Source: Lachnospiraceae bacterium
GTDB lineage: Bacteria; Bacillota; Clostridia; Lachnospirales; Lachnospiraceae
DNA: 64,000 bases
Direction of reading: 5' to 3'
Assembly: GCA_910574885.1 (NCBI GenBank)
Contig: CAJTDD010000015.1
Location: forward strand, 53,482 to 117,481
Below the pieces are notes generated by a model, which did not search any database, was not told where the DNA came from, and saw only the letters and a program-made list of their open reading frames with translations. Numbering within the stretch: position 1 is the first letter of the stretch; every line of letters starts with the position of its first letter. A program made the position numbers and the translations under genes. Shown in pieces: positions 1 through 9,591 of this stretch.

Positions 1-899
1 CAGCCAGCGATGTCGCTCCCCCCAGCGGAGTAACGGAGGTCCTGACCAACCTGCTGATGAACGTGGTAGCCAATCCGGTTGACTCCATTGTAAAAGCGAA
101 TTATATCGGCATCCTCGCATGGGCATGTATCTTCGGTATTGCACTCAAGAAGGCGAACGACGGTACGAAGAAGGCGTTAGAGAACATCGCCGACGCCGTT
201 GCGACTGCTGTGAAGTGGATTATCAGCTGCGCGCCTTTCGGTATCATGGGATTGATTTTCACCACCATTTCCGAACAGGGACTCAGCGTACTGTTAAGCT
301 ATGGCCGCCTGATTCTTGTGCTGGTAGGTACTATGGCGTTCGTAGCGCTGGTATTAAACCCGCTGGTTACATTCCTGTGCATACGCTCGAATCCGTTCCC
401 GCTGGTGTTCCGGTGTCTGAAAGACAGTTTTATCACTGCTTTCTTCACACGAAGCTCTGCGGCGAATATTCCGGTCAACATGGAACTGTGCGAGAACCTT
501 GGGTTAGATGAGAATACCTACTCTGTATCCATTCCGCTGGGCGCTACCATTAATATGGCGGGCGCGGCGATTACGATTTCAACAATGGCACTGGCAGCAG
601 CCCATACCATGGGCGTTTCCGTAGATTTCCCGACCGCATTCATCCTCTGTGTATTATCCGCGGCGAGTGCTGCCGGAGCATCCGGAGTTGCAGGCGGTTC
701 TCTTCTCCTGATTCCTATGGCATGCAGCCTGTTCGGTATTTCTAACGATATCGCAATGCAGGTTGTCGGCGTTGGCTTTATTGTCGGGGTTATTCAGGAT
801 TCCTGCGAGACAGGACTCAACTCTTCTACAGACGTTTTGTTTACCGCCTGTGCGGAGTACAGGGACAGAAGATTACATCCGGAGAATTACGCAAAATAA
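1..899 (+). CDS. sstT: Serine/threonine:Na+ symporter SstT, 3' part
   Basis: The reading frame is already open at base 3, so the 5' end lies outside the window and the ATG at 57 is internal. The visible part is the C-terminal two thirds of a dicarboxylate/amino acid:cation symporter (DAACS family) that takes up serine and threonine with Na+ across the cytoplasmic membrane. Recognisable SstT blocks are NPVD followed by ANYIGILAW, the substrate-site segment [23 protein letters not shown], and the ending [12 protein letters not shown]. Several hydrophobic helices are evident. It is convergent with glyS, with a strong hairpin between them. Identification is confident; regulation cannot be judged without the upstream part. 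Confidence 0.93.
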   Translation, partial: ASDVAPPSGVTEVLTNLLMNVVANPVDSIVKANYIGILAWACIFGIALKKANDGTKKALENIADAVATAVKWIISCAPFGIMGLIFTTISEQGLSVLLSYGRLILVLVGTMAFVALVLNPLVTFLCIRSNPFPLVFRCLKDSFITAFFTRSSAANIPVNMELCENLGLDENTYSVSIPLGATINMAGAAITISTMALAAAHTMGVSVDFPTAFILCVLSAASAAGASGVAGGSLLLIPMACSLFGISNDIAMQVVGVGFIVGVIQDSCETGLNSSTDVLFTACAEYRDRRLHPENYAK

Positions 900-981
900 A
901 ACTGATAACTCTTTCCTAGTAAAATAAAGTGTCATATGCACCGCAGCCGGGAATTCCTCACATGAAAATCTGGCTGCAAAG

Positions 982-1008
982 ATGGCGGGGGATTCATTCC
1001 CCCGCCAT
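982..1008. terminator. Hairpin terminator between convergent sstT and glyS
   Basis: An 11-bp GC-rich stem (982-992 with 998-1008) closes a 5-base loop between two convergent genes. Neither side has a long T tract, but position and stability fit a shared bidirectional terminator. Confidence 0.7.
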
Positions 1009-1039
1009 TCTCATGTCTGTCATTCAGGTTTCTCTATGC

Positions 1040-2431
1040 CTACCACTCGAATTTCTTTGCAAAATATGCGTCAAGCTCATCAATCTTGACTCTCTCCTGC
1101 TCCATGGAATCTCGCTCGCGCACAGTCACGGCTCCATCTTCCTCGGACTCGAAATCGTAAGTCACGCAGAACGGCGTACCAATCTCATCCTGCCGACGGT
1201 AACGCTTCCCGATATTGCCGCGCTCGTCATACTCGCAGTTGTACTTCTTAGAAAGCTTAGCATATACCTTCTCGGCGCCCTCGTTCAGCTTTTTGGAAAG
1301 GGGCAGTACACCGATCTTCACCGGAGCCAGCGCCGGATGGAAACGAAGGACTGTCCTCATATCCCCGCCTTCTAACTCCTCCTCATCGTATGCGCTGCAC
1401 AGGAAGGCAAGTACCATACGGTCTGCTCCCAGTGACGGCTCAATGACGTAAGGAATGTATTTGGTCTTCTTCTCATCGTCAAAATAACTCATATCCTGCT
1501 TGGAGGTATTCTGGTGCTGAGTCAGGTCAAAATCTGTCCTGTCGGCAATGCCCCACAGCTCGCCCCACCCGAATGGGAACAAGAACTCTACGTCTGTGGT
1601 CGCCTTGCTGTAATGGCTCAATTCCTCCGGAGAGTGGTCACGGTAACGAACCTCTTCCTCTTTCAGCCCCAGGGCCTTCAGCCAATCAAGGCAGAACTGT
1701 TTCCAGTATGCGAACCACTCAAGGTCTGTATCCGGCTCGCAGAAGAATTCCAGCTCCATCTGCTCGAACTCTCTGGTACGGAACGTAAAGTTGCCCGGCG
1801 TAATCTCGTTACGGAAGGACTTACCGATCTGACAGATACCGAACGGAATCTTCTTCCTTGATGTACGCTGTACGTTCTTAAAATTCACGAAGATTCCCTG
1901 TGCCGTCTCCGGGCGCAGATATACGATACTCTTGGCGTCCTCTGTAACGCCCTGGAAGGTCTTGAACATCAGGTTGAACTCCCGGATCTCTGTGAAATTA
2001 TGTTTTCCACAGGTCGGACAGGGAATCTCCTTCTCCTTGATGTAAGCCTCCATCTTTTCATGGCTCCAGCCGTCGATACTGTCGCCCAAATCTATTCCAT
2101 TCTCATGCGCATAATCTTCAATCATCTTATCTGCGCGAAAACGCTCATGACATTCCTTACAATCCATAAGAGGATCGCTGAATCCGCCAAGGTGCCCGCT
2201 TGCCACCCATGTCTGGGGATTCATCAAGATTGCACAGTCCACACCCACATTATAGGGGGACTCCTGTACGAACTTCTGCCACCATGCCTTTTTTACGTTG
2301 TTCTTCAATTCCACTCCCAGATTCCCATAATCCCATGTATTGGCAAGCCCGCCGTAGATCTCGGAACCCGGGTATACAAACCCCCTGGATTTCGCCAACG
2401 CTACAATCTTCTCCATCGTCTTTTCTGCCAT
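1040..2431 (-). CDS. glyS: Glycyl-tRNA synthetase, single-chain type
   Basis: Class II aminoacyl-tRNA synthetase that charges tRNA-Gly with glycine in the cytoplasm. The 463-residue length fits the homodimeric (eukaryote/Gram-positive) type rather than the two-subunit GlyQ/GlyS type. Visible features are the N-terminal [14 protein letters not shown] block, motif 2 around FRNEITP, zinc-site-like Cys pairs (CKEC and CPTC) and motif 3 around PSLGADRM. The ATG is preceded by a GAGGAAGAGG ribosome site. It starts 72 bp after recO and no T-box is visible in that gap, so it is probably read through from the recO operon. Very confident. Confidence 0.97.
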   Translation of the reverse strand: MAEKTMEKIVALAKSRGFVYPGSEIYGGLANTWDYGNLGVELKNNVKKAWWQKFVQESPYNVGVDCAILMNPQTWVASGHLGGFSDPLMDCKECHERFRADKMIEDYAHENGIDLGDSIDGWSHEKMEAYIKEKEIPCPTCGKHNFTEIREFNLMFKTFQGVTEDAKSIVYLRPETAQGIFVNFKNVQRTSRKKIPFGICQIGKSFRNEITPGNFTFRTREFEQMELEFFCEPDTDLEWFAYWKQFCLDWLKALGLKEEEVRYRDHSPEELSHYSKATTDVEFLFPFGWGELWGIADRTDFDLTQHQNTSKQDMSYFDDEKKTKYIPYVIEPSLGADRMVLAFLCSAYDEEELEGGDMRTVLRFHPALAPVKIGVLPLSKKLNEGAEKVYAKLSKKYNCEYDERGNIGKRYRRQDEIGTPFCVTYDFESEEDGAVTVRERDSMEQERVKIDELDAYFAKKFEW

Positions 2432-2503
2432 ATCCTCTTCCTCACCTTCTATAAATAATTGTTAATTATTATACATTTAACCTCTCTTCATTTCAAGTAG
2501 TAA

Positions 2504-3268
2504 TTACAGAATTGTTTCCAGTATTTCCAGTGATTTGAAAGATTTTCCCAGATATTCGGCAAGATAATCCGTCACGTTCTCCTCCAATTCTTCCATCACA
2601 TCCTCCTTTACCACAAAAGTATAGAGCTTCTCGATAGGGGAGGAAATGATATATTGAAGCGTATACAGGGTGGACGGATGTAAGCGCCTAGCATCCGGGA
2701 AACGCCCGCCTTCCATACAGCGGCTGCATACCAGCCCGCCCCGCTTCACGCTGAAGGACATCTCACCGCTGCCGTCCCCGCAGCAAATACACTCGAACAC
2801 CTGAGGTCCCTCGCCGTTGACCGACACCGCCCTAAGCTCGTAAATCCGGCGGATGAGGCGGTTCGGAATATGAGGGTTCACAAGGGCGCGGAAGGTCTGA
2901 TAGAGCAGTTTCAAAAGCGCAGTCTCGTCATTGGCCTCACGGGCATAGTATCCTGCGATTTCCAGAAAATAAAACCCATAGTACGCGCCCTCCACATCCA
3001 TCCTGAGTTCCTGGAAGTAATTGGAAATAGAGGCCGACATCAATGTATAAGATGTCCGCCCCTCGTATACGATAAATTCTCCGAAAGAAAACGGGCTTGT
3101 GACGCCTACCAATGCGCTGTTAGGCTTTCTCGCCCCCCTGGCAAACGCCGATATCTTCCCCCGTTCTTTCGTCAGGATTACGATTCGTCTGTCATATTCA
3201 CCAATTGGTGACGCCGCAAGCACCATGCCTGTCACAGTAATCTGATTCACCTGCCGCCTCGCTTTCAT
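2504..3268 (-). CDS. recO: DNA repair protein RecO
   Basis: RecO helps RecF/RecR load RecA on gapped DNA in recombinational repair. The 254-residue protein has an N-terminal OB-fold region (VTGMVLAASPIGEYDRRIVILT), a helical middle, and a four-cysteine zinc module (CICC, then CSRC about 20 residues later) near residues 160-185. Its ATG overlaps the stop of the small upstream gene in an ATGA arrangement, so translation is probably coupled. Gene order era, yqzL, recO, glyS is classic for Firmicutes. Confidence 0.95.
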   Translation of the reverse strand: MKARRQVNQITVTGMVLAASPIGEYDRRIVILTKERGKISAFARGARKPNSALVGVTSPFSFGEFIVYEGRTSYTLMSASISNYFQELRMDVEGAYYGFYFLEIAGYYAREANDETALLKLLYQTFRALVNPHIPNRLIRRIYELRAVSVNGEGPQVFECICCGDGSGEMSFSVKRGGLVCSRCMEGGRFPDARRLHPSTLYTLQYIISSPIEKLYTFVVKEDVMEELEENVTDYLAEYLGKSFKSLEILETIL

Positions 3269-3423
3269 TCCTGATTGGATAGCTTCCGCCCGTCTTCCTG
3301 GGGCGAGGTATGCCCGAAGGCATACCTGTCCATTACTTGCCGGCAGATTGCTATTCCCTTATAATAAAGATAATCCTTGATTTTTCCAGACTTAAAGAAT
3401 TGCTTCCAGTATTCTTCCTCCAT
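3265..3423 (-). CDS. YqzL-like small protein, 52 aa
   Basis: A short gene between era and recO. It starts with ATG at 3423 behind a GAGGTGAG ribosome site and ends in TGA overlapping the recO start by 4 bp. The N-terminal half reads MEEEYWKQFFKSGKIKDYLY, resembling the W-K-x-F plus x-G-x-I-x-x-Y-L pattern of the YqzL family found at this position in Bacillus and Clostridia. The C-terminal 25 residues are polar and unlike the short Bacillus protein. Function is unknown; position, overlap and ribosome site make it a real gene. Confidence 0.8.
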   Translation of the reverse strand: MEEEYWKQFFKSGKIKDYLYYKGIAICRQVMDRYAFGHTSPQEDGRKLSNQE

Positions 3424-3503
3424 GTGTTCTCACCTCGTCCTTTTGTACCGTGTATTTATTCCTTGCGTTTTCTACGGTTAGGTTGTCCCACATCTATATG
3501 AAT

Positions 3504-4400
3504 TTATTCTTCTTCCCGATATCCAAAATTTTTCATCAGGAATTCACTGTCCCGCCAATCCTTCTTAACTTTTACCCAAAGTTTCAGGTTTACCTGCATT
3601 TCCAGCATTTTTTCAATCTCAAAACGCGCCGTGCTGCCAATCTTCTTCAACATATTTCCTTGTTTGCCAATAATTATCCCCTTGTGGGAGTCCCGCTCGC
3701 AGATAATGGTGGCGTCGATGTGCATGACGCTGCGGTTTGCTTTCATACGGTCGATTGCCACGGCGATTCCATGGGGAATCTCGTCCTGCAGGCAATGAAG
3801 CGCCTTCTCCCGAATCAACTCTGCAACAATCTGGCGCTCCGGCTGGTCTGTCACGGTATCCTCATCATAGAATTGCGGGCCGTAAGGCAGATAGCGCATC
3901 ACCACCCGGAGCAATTCATCCGTATTGTTCCCGTTCCTCGCCGACACAGGCACAATCTCCGCAAAATCATAGATATCCTTATATGCGTCGATTGCCGGAA
4001 ATACCTCCTCCTTCTTAACGCTGTCAATCTTGTTGATGACCAGCACCACCGGGGTCTTGACTTTTTGAAGCTGCTTCGCAATATGCTGCTCTCCCGCCCC
4101 GATGAACGTGGTGGGCTCCACCAGCCATAACACCACGTCCACCTCGTTCAGCGTCTTCTCGGCAACATTCACCATGTATTCGCCCAGCTTGTTCTTCGCC
4201 TTGTGGATTCCCGGCGTGTCCACGAACACGATCTGCCCTTCCTCCATCGTCAGCACCGTCTGGATGCGGTTTCGGGTAGTCTGTGGCTTATTAGACGTAA
4301 TGGCTATTTTCTGGCCGATGAGATGGTTCATCAGGGTAGATTTTCCTACGTTTGGACGTCCGATTAAGGTCACAAAACCGGATTTATAGTCTTTTTTCAT
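3504..4400 (-). CDS. era: GTPase Era
   Basis: Ribosome-associated GTPase needed for 16S rRNA maturation and 30S assembly. The 298 residues show the G1 loop GRPNVGKST (about 14-22), DTPGIH (G3), NKID (G4) and a C-terminal KH RNA-binding domain with the GKQG loop (GIIIGKQGNMLKKIG). It begins 14 bp after the M16C peptidase stop and is clearly in the same transcription unit. No unusual substitutions noticed. Confidence 0.97.
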   Translation of the reverse strand: MKKDYKSGFVTLIGRPNVGKSTLMNHLIGQKIAITSNKPQTTRNRIQTVLTMEEGQIVFVDTPGIHKAKNKLGEYMVNVAEKTLNEVDVVLWLVEPTTFIGAGEQHIAKQLQKVKTPVVLVINKIDSVKKEEVFPAIDAYKDIYDFAEIVPVSARNGNNTDELLRVVMRYLPYGPQFYDEDTVTDQPERQIVAELIREKALHCLQDEIPHGIAVAIDRMKANRSVMHIDATIICERDSHKGIIIGKQGNMLKKIGSTARFEIEKMLEMQVNLKLWVKVKKDWRDSEFLMKNFGYREEE

Positions 4401-4414
4401 GCTTTTCCCCTCTG

Positions 4415-7336
4415 TCAGAATCCCGTCACCGTGCCAAACATCTCCCGGCTCTCTTCTATCTTCTCTTCGCTTCCGATGACGCAGAGCTGATCCGCCGCAA
4501 GCACCGCCTCAGCCACCTTGGCAAGCGCCCGGATGTCTTCCTGCCCCGCGTCTAAAATCTGGTTCCGTTCTTCCTGAATCATCTCGGCGCTTACCTTATT
4601 CATATAAAGGTTCATAGAACGGTCTCCCTTGGTCGCCGGAGTCATAGGATGGTCGATATTACTCATTGTACCGATAATATACTTGGTCATGTCCCGCTCG
4701 CTGACGGTAAAATTCTTGAGATAATCCACGACTCCTTCGTAGACTTCCACCGTCCGTTTCAGGTTCGGGTCACGGTAAGATACGAAGTATCCCTCGCCAA
4801 TCCGGTTGAAATTACTCATGCAGCCATACGCTCCGCCTTTGACGCGGATGTTCTGCCACAGGTAATCGTAGCTCAGGATGACTTTCAAAATCTGCAAAGC
4901 GCCCGTATATGGCGCGCCTCCCTCGATAAAGTTCCCCGTCCTTGCCACATACTGCACCTTAGACGCCGTCTTGAATCCTTCATTCTTCTTCTCACAGTGA
5001 ATGACGCAGTTTTCTTCTTTAGGCGTACCGTGGTACAGGCTCTTTTTCATTCCTTCTATCAGCGCCTCGATTCCCGTAAGCCCTTCTTTGGAAGCCGTAT
5101 AGCTAATCATCATATTTTCCGGACGGAAAAGCTGCTTGGCAAGGCTATTTAACGTCTCTGCCAACTGGTCCTTTTCTTCCTCAAAATGCTCTTCGATGTG
5201 CGCCACCGTCTGATAGAACTCAATTCCATTGGTCATGTCCTTTAATTTCGCAGAAGGCGATGCATAGGACATGGCCCGCAGCGCCGCCGTCGTGTGGCCG
5301 GAGGACTGAAACCGCATCAGAAGCCTTGATTTTGACATGGCAAGAATCTCCTTGATTCGTTTTGTATCCGTAAGCCTGGACGCCGTCAGAATCTCGCTCA
5401 TCATAGAAAATACCACCGGGAGTTTCTCATACAGCGCTTTCCCTTTTATCTCAAAGGTTGCCCTGAATGCTTTCTCCTGAATATTGGTCACGTCAGAATA
5501 GATCTCTAAGGATGTGCCAATTCCGCCGGTATGCATGTTGATTTCGTTAAATAACTCCCCGTATCCGTAATTCTCTGTATCAATGATGCCCAGTACGGAC
5601 TGTAGGATTCCGACATAGGGAATCAGCTCTTCCCGGATACCGGAAATGTCAAACAGTACATCCAGATATCCGATTCCATTTGTCTCGATTTCGTGGAAAA
5701 TGACAGGGATACCTGCCAGATTCATCTCTTCGTTTACAATCGGCTCGATTTCCCGGGAAATGTCTTCCCTTCTCAGAACCGGGATACGCTCTAAATCCTC
5801 TTCTTTCTCCGGCTCAGACTGGTAAGCCGCAAGAGCCTCGGTCTTCTCCACCAGCGCTTCTACCTCTTTCGCTGTAAGCCCCGCCTTATATTCCTGAAGC
5901 TTCCGGTCAAGTTCAGCGTCCATCCTTGCGGTACGCCCTTTTTCCGGCTTCACGACAACTACGGCCCCGTGGGGGTTATCGAGGATGTATTTGCGTATCA
6001 GCCCTTCATAATATCCGGTTCCTACCTGTTTTTTCAGGAATTCAAAGGTATCCAGCGCCTCCACATGGAGGAACGGTTCCTCTTCGTCGTAGAGCCAGCT
6101 TTCCATCATCTGTAGGTTATACATTAATCCCTTAGGGTAATTGCCGAAATCAGCCTCCCGGTAGCGGAACTCGTGGTAGTTAAGCCCAGCCTCTAAGGCC
6201 TTCTTGTCTATCCCCTTGTCTGCAAGCTCGGTAAGCACCTGCTCAATCAAGTCAACGAACGCCTGTTTCTGATCTTCATTGGCATTTTTTGCAATCACCG
6301 AGAAGATGGGCTGGTAGATTCCATTGTCAAAATCACCCATAATGTCTTTCCCGATCCCTGCGTCTGTGAGCGCTTTTTTCAGCGGCGCGCCCGGCGCGGA
6401 GAGCAACGCATAGTCTAAAATCTCGAATGCAAGATACAGCTCGCGGTCAAGGCTGGTGCCGATTACTTTATTATAAGAAAGGAAGGTGTTATCTTCCTCC
6501 GATTCTTCGCTTGCTATGGAGTAGGGAATGGTCTTCTCGCGCATTTCCGTAAAAGGCTCCTGATAACGAATCCGGGAATCGATTTCTTTTGCATCAAAAT
6601 GGCTCAGATATTCCTCGTCCAGCCAGGTAAGCTTCTCTTCCATGTCCATATCCCCGTACAGATAAATGTAACTGTTGGACGGATGGTAGTATCTCCTGTG
6701 AAAATCAAGGAATTGCTCATAGGTCAAATCCGTAATAAACTCCGGGTCGCCTCCGGATTCATTCGCATAGGAAGTGTCCGGGAACAGCGTGTTCAGAATC
6801 ACCCGATCCAGTACACCCTCCGGGGAGGAAAATGCTCCTTTCATCTCGTTGTATACGACGCCGTTGTATTCCAGCTTGTCTTCCGGGGAGTTAAGCTTAT
6901 AACTCCAGCCTTCCTGCCGGAAGATTTCCTCATGCTCATAGATGTTAGGGTAGAACACGGCATCCATGTAGACGTGCATCAAATTCTGAAAATCCTTGTC
7001 GTTGCAGCTTGCCACCGGATAAATGGTCTTGTCCGGATAGGTCACGGCATTCAGGAAAGTATTCAGGGAGCCTTTCACCAGTTCCACGAAGGGATCCTTC
7101 GCCGGGAAATTCTTCGAGCCGCACAGGACAGAATGCTCCATGATATGCGGGACTCCCGTGCTGTTGCCCGGCGGTGTCCGGAAACTGATAGAAAATACCT
7201 TGTTGTTGTCGTCCTTCTCTATCAAAAGAATCCTTGCCTTGCTCTTCTTGTGCCGGAGCAGATAGCCTTTTGCCTGGATTCCAACCAGTTCCTCTTCCTT
7301 CACTAATTCATATGCCTTCAAATCTGTGATACTCAT
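4415..7336 (-). CDS. M16C zinc metallopeptidase (PreP/Cym1-type)
   Basis: A 973-residue pitrilysin-family peptidase of the presequence-protease subgroup, in which one chain folds into a two-halved chamber that degrades peptides. The inverted zinc motif HxxEH is HIMEH at residues 64-68; a distal glutamate is plausible around the VVYNEMKGAF segment. No signal peptide is seen, so a cytoplasmic role in peptide turnover is inferred. It is the first gene of the unit that continues into era, yqzL-like, recO and glyS. The start ATG lies 14 bases after a GAAAGGAG ribosome site, slightly long but acceptable. Confidence 0.92.
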   Translation of the reverse strand: MSITDLKAYELVKEEELVGIQAKGYLLRHKKSKARILLIEKDDNNKVFSISFRTPPGNSTGVPHIMEHSVLCGSKNFPAKDPFVELVKGSLNTFLNAVTYPDKTIYPVASCNDKDFQNLMHVYMDAVFYPNIYEHEEIFRQEGWSYKLNSPEDKLEYNGVVYNEMKGAFSSPEGVLDRVILNTLFPDTSYANESGGDPEFITDLTYEQFLDFHRRYYHPSNSYIYLYGDMDMEEKLTWLDEEYLSHFDAKEIDSRIRYQEPFTEMREKTIPYSIASEESEEDNTFLSYNKVIGTSLDRELYLAFEILDYALLSAPGAPLKKALTDAGIGKDIMGDFDNGIYQPIFSVIAKNANEDQKQAFVDLIEQVLTELADKGIDKKALEAGLNYHEFRYREADFGNYPKGLMYNLQMMESWLYDEEEPFLHVEALDTFEFLKKQVGTGYYEGLIRKYILDNPHGAVVVVKPEKGRTARMDAELDRKLQEYKAGLTAKEVEALVEKTEALAAYQSEPEKEEDLERIPVLRREDISREIEPIVNEEMNLAGIPVIFHEIETNGIGYLDVLFDISGIREELIPYVGILQSVLGIIDTENYGYGELFNEINMHTGGIGTSLEIYSDVTNIQEKAFRATFEIKGKALYEKLPVVFSMMSEILTASRLTDTKRIKEILAMSKSRLLMRFQSSGHTTAALRAMSYASPSAKLKDMTNGIEFYQTVAHIEEHFEEEKDQLAETLNSLAKQLFRPENMMISYTASKEGLTGIEALIEGMKKSLYHGTPKEENCVIHCEKKNEGFKTASKVQYVARTGNFIEGGAPYTGALQILKVILSYDYLWQNIRVKGGAYGCMSNFNRIGEGYFVSYRDPNLKRTVEVYEGVVDYLKNFTVSERDMTKYIIGTMSNIDHPMTPATKGDRSMNLYMNKVSAEMIQEERNQILDAGQEDIRALAKVAEAVLAADQLCVIGSEEKIEESREMFGTVTGF

Positions 7337-7379
7337 CTGCTATTTTTATTCTCCTTTCAGTCTTGTGGTTGTACCATAC

Positions 7380-7408
7380 ATTCTATCCAATTTTTCCCGA
7401 CTCTACAA
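7380..7408 (-). promoter_or_regulatory. Putative SigA promoter of the M16C-era-recO-glyS unit
   Basis: On the minus strand a TTGTAG element and a TAGAAT element are separated by 17 bases, about 45 bp before the peptidase start. The -10 is good and the -35 weak. Confidence 0.45.
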
Positions 7409-7432
7409 GAGGAATCCGAAAAACTTTCCCGC

Positions 7433-9040
7433 TTATTCTGCTTTCATTTTCCTGATTACAACCAGGGTTCCCACCATCAGCAAGATTCCGATGGGGAGGC
7501 AGATAAACGCATTCTTGACAAACCCGGCTATGGCATAGGTCACAAAGGATACGGCTGCTACCGTAATCGCATAGGGCAGCTGTGTAGTCACATGGTTAAC
7601 GTGGTTGCTCTGCGCTCCTGCAGAAGCCATGATGGTCGTATCGGAGATTGGCGAACAGTGGTCGCCGCAGACCGCGCCTGCCATACATGCAGAGATGGAG
7701 ATAATCATCATCGTCTCATTGGTTCCGGCAAACACGTTTACCACAATCGGAATCAGGATTCCAAAGGTTCCCCATGATGTCCCTGTGGCGAATGCAAGGA
7801 AACATCCTACTAAGAATATAATTGCCGGGAGCAGGTTCACAAGCCCTTCAGACGCGGAACCCATGATGCCCGCAACATACTCTGCCGCGCCAAGGCTGTC
7901 CGTCATTGCCTTCAAAGTCCATGCAAACGTAAGAATCAGGATTGCAGGAACCATTGCCTTGAAACCGTCCGGAACGCACGCCATAGACTCACTGAATTTC
8001 AGCACCTTTCTGGCTGCGTAGAATGCAATGGTGATTACCAGGGCAAAGAAACTTCCCAGCATCAGACCTACGGAAGCGTCGCTGTTAGAAAATGCCTCCA
8101 CGAACCCTGCCCCTTCAAAGAAGCCGCCTGTGTAAATCATCCCAATGACACAGGAAATAATCAATACGACGATTGGAACCACCAAATCGATAACGGTTCC
8201 CTTGCTTTCATCCACGTCTTCCTCCGCATTGGCATATGGCCTGTCCGGGGTGGTGTAAAGGTCTCCATTCAACGCATTCTTCTCGTGGAGCTTCATCGGG
8301 CCGTAATCGATATTCAGGATGACAATCGTGACCATCATCACCACCGTCAGGATTGCATAATAGTTGTATGGAATCGCACGGATAAAGATGGAGAATCCAT
8401 CTTCTCCTTCTACGAAGCCGGTAACGGCAGCAGCCCAGGAAGAAATCGGCGCAATAATACATACCGGAGCCGCCGTGGCGTCAATCAGGTATGCCAGCTT
8501 CGCCCGGGATACGTTGTGCTTATCCGTTACGGGACGCATGACGCTTCCTACGGTCAAACAGTTAAAATAATCGTCGATGAAAATCAATACGCCAAGCAGG
8601 ATGGTTGCAAGCTGTGCGCCTACCCGGCTCTTGATGTGTTCGCTGGCCCACCGCCCGAATGCGGCGGAGCCTCCCGCCTTGTTCATCAGGCAGACCATGA
8701 TTCCAAGAACGACCAGAAACACCAGGATTCCGACGTTATAGCTGTCGGACAATACGCCCACGATACCGTCCTGGAACACATGGGTAATCGTAGTTTCAAA
8801 TGTGAACCCAGAATAGAAGATTCCTCCTATCAGGATTCCGACGAATAGGGAGCTGTATACTTCCTTCGTAATCAGCGCTAATGCGATGGCAACGATTGGC
8901 GGTATCAGCGACCAGAAGGATGCGTACATCTTAGGTACGTACTCTGCCGCTTCGTCTGCGGCGAATACAGCCATGGAACCACATACCATAACACACAGGA
9001 ATGTGAATATGCCCATAAATACTCTTTTCTTTTCTCTCAT
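7433..9040 (-). CDS. NhaC-family carrier, probable lysine transporter (LysW type)
   Basis: A 535-residue multi-helix membrane protein of the NhaC Na+/H+ antiporter superfamily, with the family signature FIDDYFNCLTVGSVMRPVTD and DHCSPISDTT. By homology alone it would be called a Na+/H+ antiporter. Directly upstream, however, is a complete lysine riboswitch with a terminator. Comparative work on L-boxes (Rodionov and colleagues, 2003) proposed NhaC-like proteins under L-box control as lysine transporters named LysW, so lysine uptake is the better inference. The first about 28 residues look like a signal-anchor. The ATG follows AGAGAGGAAATC. It is a single-gene unit. Confidence 0.88.
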   Translation of the reverse strand: MREKKRVFMGIFTFLCVMVCGSMAVFAADEAAEYVPKMYASFWSLIPPIVAIALALITKEVYSSLFVGILIGGIFYSGFTFETTITHVFQDGIVGVLSDSYNVGILVFLVVLGIMVCLMNKAGGSAAFGRWASEHIKSRVGAQLATILLGVLIFIDDYFNCLTVGSVMRPVTDKHNVSRAKLAYLIDATAAPVCIIAPISSWAAAVTGFVEGEDGFSIFIRAIPYNYYAILTVVMMVTIVILNIDYGPMKLHEKNALNGDLYTTPDRPYANAEEDVDESKGTVIDLVVPIVVLIISCVIGMIYTGGFFEGAGFVEAFSNSDASVGLMLGSFFALVITIAFYAARKVLKFSESMACVPDGFKAMVPAILILTFAWTLKAMTDSLGAAEYVAGIMGSASEGLVNLLPAIIFLVGCFLAFATGTSWGTFGILIPIVVNVFAGTNETMMIISISACMAGAVCGDHCSPISDTTIMASAGAQSNHVNHVTTQLPYAITVAAVSFVTYAIAGFVKNAFICLPIGILLMVGTLVVIRKMKAE

Positions 9041-9079
9041 TGTAAAGATTTCCTCTCTTTCCCTTCTTATAGTAAATAC

Positions 9080-9124
9080 AAAAATGCCATGAACAACGCT
9101 TTACTCCGGGCGCGCTCATGGCAT
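9080..9124 (-). terminator. Rho-independent terminator of the lysine riboswitch
   Basis: On the minus strand a 9-bp outer stem (9116-9124 with 9084-9092), extended by an inner GC-rich part, is followed by a run of five T. It lies between the L-box aptamer and the gene start, the normal expression platform of this riboswitch. Confidence 0.88.
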
Positions 9125-9164
9125 AATCTCTCTTCATATCTGTCAATCTTCACAATCTTATACC

Positions 9165-9350
9165 TATGATAGCGCTCCACTGATGTGACAGTCCGCAGCA
9201 TCTTCTGACTGCGTCCCAGAAATGCGGGTTGGGATACCCTTGGAACCAAATTCCTGATTCCTCACTCCTTCGGCGGCATTCCCTTTCTTTCGTAACAGCT
9301 TCCCAAACTATCGTTACGGAATACTCATGAAAACCGCGCCTCTATCAAGT
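9165..9350 (-). promoter_or_regulatory. Lysine riboswitch (L-box)
   Basis: Read on the minus strand, the conserved L-box elements occur in order: GATAGAGGCGCG (9346-9335), AGTA, GCCGAAGG with GTGAGG, TTTCTGGGACGCAG, GGACTGTCAC, and GTGGAGCGCTATC closing P1 (9180-9168). The 5' GATAG and 3' CTATC halves of P1 pair. It is followed by an intrinsic terminator, so lysine binding should stop transcription of the NhaC-family gene. Confidence is high because all conserved junction segments are present. Confidence 0.95.
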
Positions 9351-9369
9351 TGGTTATTCACATAGTGCA

Positions 9370-9398
9370 TTTATAACACTTTTCGGCAGGATTGTCAA
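9370..9398 (-). promoter_or_regulatory. SigA promoter of the L-box leader
   Basis: Minus strand: consensus TTGACA (9398-9393), 17-base spacer, TATAAA (9375-9370), just upstream of riboswitch helix P1. Nothing else was recognised between here and the SDR stop at 9592. Confidence 0.85.
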
Positions 9399-9591
9399 TA
9401 AAGGATTGACTTTTATCTACATTTTCCAAGTCTCTCTGAAATTATTTCTTTCTGACCGGAATCCATATCTCTGTGTAATAATTTACGTCATTTGTCCCAT
9501 TCGGGTACTTACCTGGCGCATCATACATCTCAACGCAATATCCTGCCGCTGTAGTTACAGTATAGCTGTCATCCTCTGCATTGTCCCGACT

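Noticed and set aside
929..2458. Plus-strand ORFs opposite glyS (for example 929-1375, 1514-1861, 2000-2458)
   Set aside because: They are mirror frames of a highly conserved gene and lack ribosome sites.
2432..2503. T-box expected upstream of glyS
   Set aside because: Only 72 bp separate recO and glyS and none of the T-box elements is present.
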